From the NCBI GenBank assembly GCA_036399815.1, contig DASWMK010000177.1:1-58261 (forward strand): 58,261 bases of DNA, read 5' to 3'. This document shows, in pieces, positions 33,095 to 40,870 of this stretch (its first letter is position 1; each line of letters begins with the position of its first letter). A program made the translations under genes and the position numbers. The DNA comes from Acidimicrobiales bacterium (lineage in GTDB: Bacteria; Actinomycetota; Acidimicrobiia; Acidimicrobiales; DASWMK01). The notes under the pieces are model-generated. The model worked only from the letters and a program-made list of their open reading frames with translations. It was not told the origin of the DNA and did not search any database.

Positions 33095-33766
33095 GGTTCG
33101 CCTCCTCCTCGAGAAGGACCCGCACGGAGCGCGCCCTCGACGACCTGTCCTACGGCTGCCGCACCGCGAGGGATTCAACAACGCCGCCGATCCGTCGCCG
33201 CCCACGGCGACGCGAGGGACGGGCCGCGCCCCGAGCACCCGCGCGCCCGGCGTCTGGGGCGAGCCACGCCGGTGCCCGCCGGAGCGGCGCGACGGTGCAC
33301 GGCCCCGCCCGTTCGTCGATCAGCTCGTCACCGGGCCACCCTCGACCGCCGTGTCCGCGCCGCGCTGCGACGGGCTGGCGGTGGTCGGCAACGCTGGCGT
33401 CGCCGTGGGTCGCCGAGCTCGTCCGCATCACCGCCCGAGGGCCGTCGGCGCGCGCTCGGCCGGTGTCCGATCAGCCGCCCGAGCCGCTCGGGCGGGGGGC
33501 GACGGCCGGCTGGTCAGGCCGCGGTGTGCCTGCCTCGTCGCCTGCGAGACGGGGCGCGCCGACGGGCTGGCGCGGCGTCCGGGCAGCGTTTGGTGCGAAA
33601 TGGCGACCCGCGGGTCGAGGTGATCGTCGGGACATCGGGTCGGATGGGAGAAATCGCGTTGGCCCAGCGCCCGATGGGCAGGACAGGCGCGGCGCGGGGG
33701 CGGCGCTGGGCGGCGCAGGCACGAGGGCGGAGCACCAGTCCCACGACGAATCGGAGTTGCACCCTC
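33095..33766. other. Gene-free region with a degenerate copy of downstream-hydrolase sequence
   Basis: 672 bp between divergent genes without a convincing gene. Bases ~33308-33366 resemble ~31829-31906 (the 3' end and flank of the serine hydrolase) with a gap: TCGAtCAGCTCGTCACC, GCCACCCTCG and CGCGCCGCGCTGC recur in the same order. The promoter of the CHRD gene must lie near 33600-33740, where the sequence is less GC-rich (GTGCGAAATGG, GGAGAAATCGCG), but no hexamers are convincing. Confidence 0.4.
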
Positions 33767-34546
33767 ATGAAGCGCGTCCTCTTCGGCACTGCTGCGGCCG
33801 TCGGCCTCGGCCTCGCCCTCGCCCCCGCAGCGTCCGCCCAGGAAGCCGGCCAGCAGCTCCAGGCCGACCTCACCGAGCAGAACGGGTCCGGCGCCCAGGC
33901 GACGGTGACCGTGACCGTGAACGGCACGGAGATGACCGTGAAGATCGAGGGCAGCGGCTTCACGCCCGGCGAGTCGCCGCACGCCCAGCACATCCACGGC
34001 GTGGTCGGCGGCGACAACAGCTGCCCCACCGCGGCCGAGGACGCCGACGGCGACGGCATCGTCACGACCACCGAGGGCGCCGTCCGGTACGGCCCCATCC
34101 TCGTGTCGCTGACCACCGAGGGGGGCATGGCCCCCGACGCCGACGCCCTGGCCGTGGACCGGATGCCGGTCGCCGACGCCAACGGCAACCTGGCCTACAG
34201 CCGCACGTTCGAGGTGCCCGCCGAGGTGGCCGACAACATCGACGCCCTCCACGTCGTCCAGCACGGCGTGGACTTCGACGGCAGCGGCGCCTACGACGGC
34301 GACCGCGTGAGCGACCTCGACCCGTCGCTCCCGGCCGAGGCCACCGATCCGGCCGACTGCGGCGAGCTCGTCGCCATGCCGACCGGCGGCGTGCAGACGG
34401 GCGGCGGCGCCATGGCCGCCCACGACCACGCGACGCACGGCTCGGGCTCGGGCTCGGGGTCCGACGGCACGGTGATCGCCCTGGGCGCCGGTGGCGCCGT
34501 CCTCGCTGCCGCCGGTGGCATCGCCCTGCGACGCCGGGCCGCCTGA
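33767..34546 (+). CDS. Secreted CHRD-domain protein with C-terminal membrane anchor
   Basis: 259 residues. Signal peptide VLFGTAAAVGLGLALAPAAS ending in SAQ. The CHRD-type beta-sandwich is seen in ATVTVTVNGTEMTVKIEGSG, PHAQHIHGVVGG and the strand IDALHVVQHGVDFDGSGAYD, with several His/Asp that could bind metal. After a His/Gly/Ser linker comes VIALGAGGAVLAAAGGIALR and a basic end RRRAA, a wall/membrane sorting-type tail but without a clear LPxTG. The neighbouring sortase gene makes it a candidate sortase substrate (inference). Confidence 0.82.
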   Translation: MKRVLFGTAAAVGLGLALAPAASAQEAGQQLQADLTEQNGSGAQATVTVTVNGTEMTVKIEGSGFTPGESPHAQHIHGVVGGDNSCPTAAEDADGDGIVTTTEGAVRYGPILVSLTTEGGMAPDADALAVDRMPVADANGNLAYSRTFEVPAEVADNIDALHVVQHGVDFDGSGAYDGDRVSDLDPSLPAEATDPADCGELVAMPTGGVQTGGGAMAAHDHATHGSGSGSGSDGTVIALGAGGAVLAAAGGIALRRRAA

Positions 34547-34578
34547 CCACCACGCACTCCACACCGGCGTCCCGCACG

Positions 34579-35220
34579 ATGCGGTTCCGCGCCACCGGCC
34601 TCGCGGTCGCCGTGGTGCTCACGGCGTGCGCCGGGAACGACGAGACCGGGGACCGGGCCTCGACCCGGTCCCCCGCCTCGTCGTCCACGTCGGCCCCGGC
34701 GCCGTCGTCCACCAGCGTGACGTCGCCGGCCGCCACGCCCACCACCGCCCCGCCGGCGACGGCCGAGGCCGACGGGATGGCGAGCGGCACGCCCGCCCGG
34801 GTCAGGATCCCCCGGATCGGGGTCGACGCCCCGGTGGTCGACCTCGGGAAGAACCCTGACGGCACGCTGGAGGTGCCCGACTGGCAGGACGCCGGCTGGT
34901 GGGAACGGGGGCCGCAACCGGGTGAGCGGGGCCCCGCCGTCATCGTCGCCCACGTCGACTCCACGGCCGGCCCCGCCGCGTTCTACCGCCTGCGCGAGGT
35001 CGTGCCCGGTGACGTCGTCGAGGTCGACCTCGACGGCGGGGGCACGGCCCGGTTCGTGGTCCAGCGGCTGGAGCGCTTCCCGAAGGACGCCTTCCCGACC
35101 TTCGACGTGTACGGCCTCACCCCCGGCCCGGAGCTGCGCCTGATCACCTGCGACGGCGAGTTCGACGCGTCCACCGGCCACTACGTCGACAACCTCGTCG
35201 TCTTCGCCACCCCGGGCTGA
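34579..35220 (+). CDS. Class F-type sortase, lipoprotein-anchored
   Basis: 213 residues. N-terminus MRFRATGLAVAVVLTACAGN has a lipobox (LTAC), so the enzyme is predicted to be a lipoprotein instead of having a membrane helix. A Ser/Thr/Pro linker leads to the sortase barrel: VRIPRIGVDAPVVDLG, catalytic His in AVIVAHVDSTAGPAAFYRL, catalytic Cys in LRLITCDGEF, last strand YVDNLVVFATPG. The catalytic Arg usually near the last strand is not evident in this segment. It follows the CHRD gene by 32 bp. Confidence 0.83.
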   Translation: MRFRATGLAVAVVLTACAGNDETGDRASTRSPASSSTSAPAPSSTSVTSPAATPTTAPPATAEADGMASGTPARVRIPRIGVDAPVVDLGKNPDGTLEVPDWQDAGWWERGPQPGERGPAVIVAHVDSTAGPAAFYRLREVVPGDVVEVDLDGGGTARFVVQRLERFPKDAFPTFDVYGLTPGPELRLITCDGEFDASTGHYVDNLVVFATPG

Positions 35221-35246
35221 CGGCGCCGACGCCCGTCCGGTCCCGG

Positions 35247-35867
35247 CTATGCGCCGGGCGGGGCGAGGAGCTGGTCGACGAGGGTGTCGGTGAGCCACCG
35301 CTCGTAGCGCTCCGGGGGCCAGCCCCGGTCGACGACGAGGAGCCCGTACACCTCGGGCGACATCAGGGCGTGGACGATGTCGCCGGCGTCGCGCTCGCGC
35401 AGGCCGGGCCGCAGCGCGCCGGCGCGGGCCAACGAACGGGCCAGCCGGCCCTGGCCCTGTTGGCGCTCGCGGGTCAGGTCGTCGAGCACCGTCGCGGCAT
35501 CGGGGTCGGAGGCTGCCGCGCTCACGAGGATGCGGTAGATGGGCGCCGTCCTCGAGTTCACCTGGGCGGCGACGGCGACGAAGCCCGCCACCCTGTTCCT
35601 CGGGTCGGGGTCGGCGAGGAGCGACCGGACGGGAGGGCGGTCGGCCAGTGGCACGGCCTCGTCGTCGCCGGCGATCGAGACGTCGAGGAGGGCCTTGAGG
35701 ATCCCGCGCTTGGACGAGAACAGCCGGTACACGGTCGCCGGCGGGACGTCCGAGCGGGCGCTGATGGCCTCGACGGTCGTCGCGCCGTAGCCGCGCTCGG
35801 TGAACAGCGCCCTGGCGGCCTCGACCACCGCGGCCCGGGCCAGGCGGGTCCTCGCCTGCGTCGCCAC
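35247..35867 (-). CDS. TetR-family transcriptional regulator
   Basis: 206 residues. N-terminal HTH: AAVVEAARALFTERGYGATT, then VEAISARSDVPPATVYRLFS and SKRGILKALL, a canonical TetR DNA-binding domain. The C-terminal helical ligand domain is not diagnostic. GTG at 35867. A perfect 19-bp palindrome 14 bp upstream is its likely operator, controlling itself and the divergent VOC/DUF1801 genes. Confidence 0.9.
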   Translation of the reverse strand: MATQARTRLARAAVVEAARALFTERGYGATTVEAISARSDVPPATVYRLFSSKRGILKALLDVSIAGDDEAVPLADRPPVRSLLADPDPRNRVAGFVAVAAQVNSRTAPIYRILVSAAASDPDAATVLDDLTRERQQGQGRLARSLARAGALRPGLRERDAGDIVHALMSPEVYGLLVVDRGWPPERYERWLTDTLVDQLLAPPGA

Positions 35868-35880
35868 AACATGAGACTAG

Positions 35881-35899
35881 TACTCTCGATTCGAGAGTA
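35881..35899. promoter_or_regulatory. TetR-type operator, 19-bp palindrome
   Basis: TACTCTCGATTCGAGAGTA is perfectly symmetrical around 35890. TAGTACT-like sequence flanks it on both sides. It lies between the tetR start (35867) and the VOC start (35950), the expected place for a divergent operator. Confidence 0.8.
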
Positions 35900-35949
35900 G
35901 TACTATCACTTGTGTCCCCGACCGCCGCACCGGCACCCAGGAGCGACCG

Positions 35950-36306
35950 ATGACCACCTCCACGACCCTCGGCATCAGGACCGTCCTCCATCCCGTCGCC
36001 GACCTCACGACGGCCAAGGCCGTCTACACCGCCCTGCTCGGCGTGCCCCCCCAGGCGGACGGCCCGTACTACGTGGGCTTCGACGTCGACGGCCAGCACA
36101 TCGGGCTGGTGCCCCGCGGTGGGCCGCGCGAGATGACCTCGCCGGTGGCGTTCTGGCACGTCACGGACATCGAGGCGACGCTCGCCGCCGTCACCGCCGC
36201 CGGCGCCAGGATCGAGGAGCCGGCCCACGACGTCGGCGGCGGTCGCCTCGTCGCCACCGTCACCGACCCGGACGGCAACGTCCTCGGCCTGCTCCAGGAC
36301 CGATGA
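35950..36306 (+). CDS. VOC-family (glyoxalase/bleomycin-resistance-like) protein
   Basis: 118 residues with the paired beta-alpha-beta-beta-beta modules of the vicinal oxygen chelate fold: [56 protein letters not shown], and [20 protein letters not shown]. Candidate metal ligands are H13 and the late positions, but Glu at the usual end is replaced, so enzymatic activity is uncertain. Divergent from tetR across the operator; ATGA overlap with the next gene. Confidence 0.87.
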   Translation: MTTSTTLGIRTVLHPVADLTTAKAVYTALLGVPPQADGPYYVGFDVDGQHIGLVPRGGPREMTSPVAFWHVTDIEATLAAVTAAGARIEEPAHDVGGGRLVATVTDPDGNVLGLLQDR

Positions 36307-36788
36307 CGATGGCCACCGGGAAGAAGGCCGCGACGAGCACCACCAAAAAGAAGGCGTCGTCCGGCTTCACGGCCGAGGAACGGGCCGCCATGAAGGAGCG
36401 GGCGAAGGAGCTGAAGGAGGAGACCCGCCGCGCCGGCAAGGCGGACGCCGAGGCGGCCGTCGTCGCCAAGATCGCCGAGATGCCCGAGCCGGATCGGGCC
36501 ATGGCCGAGCGGCTCCACGCCATCGTCAAGGAGAGCGCGCCGGTCCTCGAGCCGAAGCTCTGGTACGGGATGCCGGCCTACGCCAGGGACGGCAAGGTCG
36601 TCTGCTTCTTCCAGAGCGCCGACAAGTTCAAGGCGAGGTACGCGACGTTGGGGTTCAATGACGCCGCCCACCTCGACGACGGCCCCATGTGGCCCACGTC
36701 CTTCGCGCTGAAGGAGCTGACCGCCGCCAGCGAGGCCTCCATCCGGGCCCTCGTGCAGAAGGCGGTCAGACCGTCAGCAGCGTCTTGA
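36303..36788 (+). CDS. DUF1801-type protein with basic N-terminal extension
   Basis: 161 residues. N-terminus is Lys/Ala/Thr-rich ([20 protein letters not shown]), followed by a charged helix. The DUF1801/YdhG-like core has [40 protein letters not shown] and [21 protein letters not shown]1801 proteins are small, of uncertain function (iron-chaperone-like name only). Translationally coupled to the VOC gene and probably under the TetR operator. The 3' end overlaps the convergent alcohol dehydrogenase gene by 23 bp. Confidence 0.82.
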   Translation: MTMATGKKAATSTTKKKASSGFTAEERAAMKERAKELKEETRRAGKADAEAAVVAKIAEMPEPDRAMAERLHAIVKESAPVLEPKLWYGMPAYARDGKVVCFFQSADKFKARYATLGFNDAAHLDDGPMWPTSFALKELTAASEASIRALVQKAVRPSAAS

Positions 36789-37788
36789 CGGCCCGGCGCT
36801 CGTCCATGGCCCGGTAGCCCTCGGCGACCTCCGCCAGCGGCAGGGTGAGGTCGAAGACCCTGCCCGGGTCGATCCGGCCGGTCGAGACCCGGTCGATCAG
36901 GTCCGGGAGGAACCGGCGCACCGGAGCCGGGCCGCCGTGCAGGTGCACGTGGGAGAAGAACAGCTCGTCGCCGGGCAGGTGCACGTCGTGGGCGACGCCG
37001 ACGAAGCCGACGTGCCCGCCCGGACGGGTGGCCCGGATGGCCTGGAGCATGGACTCCTGGGTGCCGACCGCCTCGATCACGGAGTGGGCGCCGAGCCCGT
37101 CGGTGAGGTCCCTGATCCGGGCGACGCCGTCGTCGCCCCGCTCCTCGACGACGTCGGTGGCGCCGAAGTCCCGGGCCAGCCGCTGGCGGGGCTCGTGGCG
37201 GCTCATGGCGATGATGCGCTCGGCCCCGAGCTCGCGGGCGGCGAGGACGCCGAGGAGCCCGACGGCGCCGTCGCCGACGACGGCGACGGTCCTACCGGGG
37301 CCGGCCTCGGCGGCGACGGCGGCGAACCAGCCGGTGCCGAGGACGTCGGAGGCGGCGAGGAAGCTCGGGACCAGCTCGGCCGGCGGCACCTCGGGAGTGG
37401 CGACGAGCGTGCCGTCGGCCAGCGGGACGCGGGCCAGCTCCGCCTGCGTGCCGATGGCGCCCATGGGCCGGCGGTGGACGCAGGAGCTCTGGTAGCCGGC
37501 CCGGCAGATCGCGCAGGTGTTGTCCGACGCGAAGAACGAGCCGACGACGAACTGGCCGGGCTCGATCGTGTGGACGTCGGGGCCGACCGCCTCGACGATG
37601 CCGACGTACTCGTGGCCCATCGGCACGGCGCCGTCGACGGCCTCGACGCCGCGGTAGGGCCACAGGTCGGACCCGCAGACGCAGGTCGCCGAGAGCCGGA
37701 CGATGGCGTCGGTCGGCTCCTCGATGGTCGGGTCGTCCCTCGTCTCGAGCCGGATGTCGCCGGGGCTGTGGAGCACCGCTCCGCGCAT
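36766..37788 (-). CDS. Zinc-dependent alcohol dehydrogenase (MDR family)
   Basis: 340 residues. Catalytic zinc site: Cys in [15 protein letters not shown] and His/Glu in [11 protein letters not shown]. Structural-zinc lobe [16 protein letters not shown] has Asp in place of the first of four Cys, as in some MDR subfamilies. NAD(P) fold: [23 protein letters not shown] at 37788. The substrate is unknown. Divergent from the XRE regulator gene (117 bp between starts), a common local-regulator arrangement. Confidence 0.9.
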   Translation of the reverse strand: MRGAVLHSPGDIRLETRDDPTIEEPTDAIVRLSATCVCGSDLWPYRGVEAVDGAVPMGHEYVGIVEAVGPDVHTIEPGQFVVGSFFASDNTCAICRAGYQSSCVHRRPMGAIGTQAELARVPLADGTLVATPEVPPAELVPSFLAASDVLGTGWFAAVAAEAGPGRTVAVVGDGAVGLLGVLAARELGAERIIAMSRHEPRQRLARDFGATDVVEERGDDGVARIRDLTDGLGAHSVIEAVGTQESMLQAIRATRPGGHVGFVGVAHDVHLPGDELFFSHVHLHGGPAPVRRFLPDLIDRVSTGRIDPGRVFDLTLPLAEVAEGYRAMDERRAVKTLLTV

Positions 37789-37888
37789 GGTCGGTTCCCT
37801 TCGGTGGTGGCCGTCCCGAGGATGGCGCGGCGCCGGGCGGCGAGGGAGGCGACGCTGGTGGGGGTGCCGGCAGCCCCTCCTTCCGCTG

Positions 37889-37904
37889 GGTAGGCCTCCC
37901 TACC
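37889..37904. promoter_or_regulatory. Inverted repeat abutting the XRE regulator start
   Basis: GGTAGG-CCTC-CCTACC, directly adjacent to the GTG start at 37905 and between the divergent ADH and XRE genes. It could be the operator of the regulator. If the mRNA is leaderless, binding here would block transcription. Confidence 0.4.
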
Positions 37905-38774
37905 GTGGCGAACGTGGCCGGGAACGGGGTCAGGGAGTTCCTCACCACCCGCCGCGCCCGGATCACCCCGGCACAGGCGGGGCTCCGGGCCTACGGCGGC
38001 CGGCGCCGGGTGAAGGGGCTCCGCCGGGACGAGGTGGCGATGCTCGCCGGGATCAGCGTCGAGTACTACACCCAGCTCGAGCGGGGCGCCGTGGGCGGCG
38101 TCTCCGACGACGTCCTCGACGCCATCGGCCGGGCCCTCCAGCTCGACGACGTCGAGCGCACGCACCTCGCCGACCTGGTGCACGCGGCCAAGCAGCGCCC
38201 GACCCGGCGGCGGCGACCGCCGGCCCAGGTGCGCCCGGGCGTCCAGCGGGTCCTCGACGCCGTCACCGACGCGGCGGCGTTCGTGCGCAACGGCCGGCTC
38301 GACGTCCTGTCGGCCAACCGTCTGGGCGACGCGCTGTACTCGGAGGCGTTCGCCGACCCGGAGCGCCCCGTGAACCTGGCCCGCTTCGTGTTCCTCGACC
38401 CGCGCTCGCGCGCCTTCTACCGGGGCTGGGACGGGATCGCCGACGCCGCCGTCGGCAGCCTCCGGGCCGAGGCCGGGCGCGACCCCTACGGCCGCGAGCT
38501 GACCGAGCTCGTCGGCCGGCTGTCGGTGCGGAGCGACGACTTCCGGGCCCGCTGGGCGACCCACGACGTCCGCCTCTACGCCACCGGCGAGCAGCGGTTC
38601 CACCACCCCCTCGTCGGCGACCTGAACCTGGGCTACGAAGCGCTCGACCTCGTCGCCGACGTCGGGCTCACGCTCGTCGTCTACGCCGCCGAGCCCGGGT
38701 CGCCCTCGCAGGACGCGCTCCGCCGCCTCGCCGGGTGGGGAGCGAGCCGGCCGGCGCCCGAGCGCCCTGGCTGA
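37905..38774 (+). CDS. XRE-family regulator, MmyB-like
   Basis: 289 residues. N-terminal HTH: VREFLTTRRARITPAQAGLR, VKGLRRDEVAMLAGISVEYY, TQLERGAV, an XRE domain with the GLRR(D/E)EVA signature typical of MmyB-like actinobacterial regulators. The C-terminal PAS-like MLTR domain (VLSANRLGDALYSEAFADPE ... NLARFVFLDPRSRAFYRGWD) is thought to bind a fatty or small ligand. GTG start at 37905. Divergent from the alcohol dehydrogenase, the probable target. Confidence 0.92.
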   Translation: MANVAGNGVREFLTTRRARITPAQAGLRAYGGRRRVKGLRRDEVAMLAGISVEYYTQLERGAVGGVSDDVLDAIGRALQLDDVERTHLADLVHAAKQRPTRRRRPPAQVRPGVQRVLDAVTDAAAFVRNGRLDVLSANRLGDALYSEAFADPERPVNLARFVFLDPRSRAFYRGWDGIADAAVGSLRAEAGRDPYGRELTELVGRLSVRSDDFRARWATHDVRLYATGEQRFHHPLVGDLNLGYEALDLVADVGLTLVVYAAEPGSPSQDALRRLAGWGASRPAPERPG

Positions 38775-38807
38775 CCCGGGGAGGGGGCGCGGACGCGGCC
38801 CTCGCGC

Positions 38808-39239
38808 TCAGCCGGGCGGGCCGGCGTCGCCGGGCGGGTCGAGGTCGATCCTGACCGACAGCAGGTCGGTGCCCATGGCCCGGACCATGGCGGCGTTGAC
38901 CGGGTGGCCGATCGAGCGGAGGCGGCGGTGGGGGTCGTCGTCGGGCAGGAGGTGGGCGACGCCGGTCCGCCAGGTGCGGCCGACGCGGACGCGGACGTGC
39001 GGGTCGGCCTCGATGTTGCGGACGTAGGCGGCGGCGCGGCCGTGCTCGGCGACGATCCAGAACGTCGACCCGTCGGCGGCCAGGCCGTTGCCCACGGGGT
39101 TCTGGCGGGGCCGGCCCGAGCGGCGACCGGTCGTCTCGAGCAGCGCGTGGGTGGGCGGGAGGACGCCGAGCCGCAGCGCGAGGCGGACGGGCGGGTTCAC
39201 CAGGTACTTCTGCACGAGGCGGACGAGGCGGCGCTTCAC
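38808..39239 (-). CDS. Deazaflavin (F420)-dependent nitroreductase-like protein
   Basis: 143 residues of the Ddn/Rv3547-like split-barrel family: LLETTGRRSGRPRQNPVGNG, GSTFWIVAEHGRAAAYVRNI, PHVRVRVGRTWRTG and the conserved end HLLPDDDP. Family members use F420H2 or act as quinone/nitro reductases; cofactor use here is inferred from family. GTG at 39239 overlaps the stop of the CPBP gene. Confidence 0.88.
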   Translation of the reverse strand: MKRRLVRLVQKYLVNPPVRLALRLGVLPPTHALLETTGRRSGRPRQNPVGNGLAADGSTFWIVAEHGRAAAYVRNIEADPHVRVRVGRTWRTGVAHLLPDDDPHRRLRSIGHPVNAAMVRAMGTDLLSVRIDLDPPGDAGPPG

Positions 39240-39952
39240 GACCCGGAGGCCACCAGGCCGGGCAGGTTGCCGCCGGCGTGGAAGGCGACGGGCGCGAGCA
39301 CGCTGCGGAAGCGCAGCCGGGCCCACAGCAGCAGCACCGCCGTGCCCGCCGGGACGGCCACCTCCCACCACCGGAGCCCGTCGGCGTGGGTGGCGGCGGC
39401 GGCGTGCCAGGCGCCGAACGTGACCACGTTGGCGGCCACGACGGCGCGCCCGCCGACCGGGGTCGCCGCCCACAGGGCGAGGAGCACGCTGCGGTGGACG
39501 ACCTCCTCGCCGGCCGCCGTGCCAAGGACCAGCCGCACCACGGCGAGGCGGGTGTCGCCCGGTCCGGCGACCAGGCCGACGACCGCCCCGCCCACGGCCA
39601 CGGCCGTCGCCGCCACCAGCCAGGCGAGCGGCTGCGCCCGAGGCGGCTCGGCCGACGGCCAGTCGAGCCCGAGGTCGCGCCAGGTCCACCCCGCCCACCG
39701 GAGGGCGGCGAGGCCGGCGGCCGCCAGCGCCGGCACGGCGACCAGGGTGACGGCGTCGTCGTGGCCCAGGCGGCGCCCGGCGACGACGGTGCCATTGCCC
39801 CAGGCCACGGCGAGGACGGACGCGACGACGGCGACGACGACGGGCACCCGGACGCCGGCCCGCCCGCGGAGCCGGTCGAGCTCGGCTCGGCACTGCCGGA
39901 GCTCGACGGCGACGGCCCGGCGCACCGCCCGCGGCCACGTCGACGGCGTCAC
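39236..39952 (-). CDS. CPBP-family intramembrane metalloprotease
   Basis: 238 residues with about seven hydrophobic helices. Glutamate-zinc motif: GTAAGEEVVHRSVLLALW (EExxxR-like with His), then FGAWHAAAATH, and AFHAGGNLPGLVA near the end. The full CAAX-protease/Abi motif set is present. Such proteins cleave prenylated or other membrane substrates or regulate in actinobacteria; the client is unknown. GTG at 39952. Confidence 0.82.
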   Translation of the reverse strand: MTPSTWPRAVRRAVAVELRQCRAELDRLRGRAGVRVPVVVAVVASVLAVAWGNGTVVAGRRLGHDDAVTLVAVPALAAAGLAALRWAGWTWRDLGLDWPSAEPPRAQPLAWLVAATAVAVGGAVVGLVAGPGDTRLAVVRLVLGTAAGEEVVHRSVLLALWAATPVGGRAVVAANVVTFGAWHAAAATHADGLRWWEVAVPAGTAVLLLWARLRFRSVLAPVAFHAGGNLPGLVASGS

Positions 39953-40019
39953 CGGCCCATCATCCCAGCAGGACGGTGGAGACTCGGCCGGTCCGGTGTG
40001 GGCGACGAGGGAGGCGGCG

Positions 40020-40556
40020 ATGGCGTCGGGCGACGAGACGGTGGTGCGGGACGCCGCGCCGGACGACGTCCGGGCCATCTGTGGCTTCGGGGAGGCGCAC
40101 GTCCGGGCCCACTACGCGCCGCTGATCGGGGCCGCCGCCGCGGACGAGCAGGTCGCCCGGTGGTGGAACGAGGAGCAGATCGGGGCGGCGGTCGCCGCCG
40201 GGCTCGTCGTGGTGGCCGAGGCCGGCGGGGAGGTGGTCGGCGTCGGCCAGCGCGGGCGCCGGGGTGACGACCACGTCGTCTACAAGCTCTACGTCCACCC
40301 CGGGCATCGCGACCGCCGGCTCGGCCCGCGGCTGCTCGACGCGCTCACCGGGCAGCTGCCGGCCGACGCCGACCGGCTGTACGTCGAGCACTTCGCGGCC
40401 AACGAGCGGGCCGGCGCCTTCTACGAGCGCGAGGGCTTCGCCGTCGACCGGGTGGAGCCGAGCGCCACCGGCGACCTCGCCCTCGGCGTCGTGTGGCGCT
40501 CGCGCCCGGTCCCGCCGGGGACCGGCGCAGGGGAGGCCCGTCACCCGGCGACGTGA
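40020..40556 (+). CDS. GNAT-family N-acetyltransferase
   Basis: 178 residues. GNAT core with a DAAPDDVRAICGFGEAHVRA start, YKLYVHPGHRDRRLGPRLLD as motif A (acetyl-CoA loop, here HRDRRLG in place of RGxGxG), and YVEHFAANERAGAFYEREGF as motif B. The region VVVAEAGGEVVGVGQ is the central sheet. Acceptor substrate not deducible. The 3' end overlaps the convergent small gene by 16 bp. Confidence 0.87.
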   Translation: MASGDETVVRDAAPDDVRAICGFGEAHVRAHYAPLIGAAAADEQVARWWNEEQIGAAVAAGLVVVAEAGGEVVGVGQRGRRGDDHVVYKLYVHPGHRDRRLGPRLLDALTGQLPADADRLYVEHFAANERAGAFYEREGFAVDRVEPSATGDLALGVVWRSRPVPPGTGAGEARHPAT

Positions 40557-40789
40557 GCGAGGAGGTCGGCGTCGCCGGGGAACTCGGCGGCGTGCTCGAG
40601 GGCGAGGCCGGCACCGCGCTGGCGGTCGCGGCGGGTGGCGGGGCGGGCCTCCCGCCGGGCCCGGCCGGCGTGGTGGCGCGCCGCCGCTCCGTCGCCCCGC
40701 TCGACCGCGGCGAGGGCGAGCACGGCGTGCTCGACGGCGCTCGTCGCGGGAGGACGAGGCGCCGGCGCGGCGGGGATCGTTGGCGTCAT
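40541..40789 (-). CDS. Small hypothetical protein (82 aa)
   Basis: ATG at 40789. Ala/Arg/His-rich with two helical segments (SAVEHAVLALAAVERGDGAA and LALEHAAEFPGDADLLAHVA). No recognised domain. Lies between convergent/divergent neighbours and near the start of the SARP-like gene. Real-gene status is moderate. Confidence 0.45.
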   Translation of the reverse strand: MTPTIPAAPAPRPPATSAVEHAVLALAAVERGDGAAARHHAGRARREARPATRRDRQRGAGLALEHAAEFPGDADLLAHVAG

Positions 40790-40870
40790 GGCCCGAGGGT
40801 GCGCCCTGCGGCTGACGCCCGGCTGACGCCGGACTGAGAGGTCGGGCCCGGCCGGGGCTACGGTCGCCCG

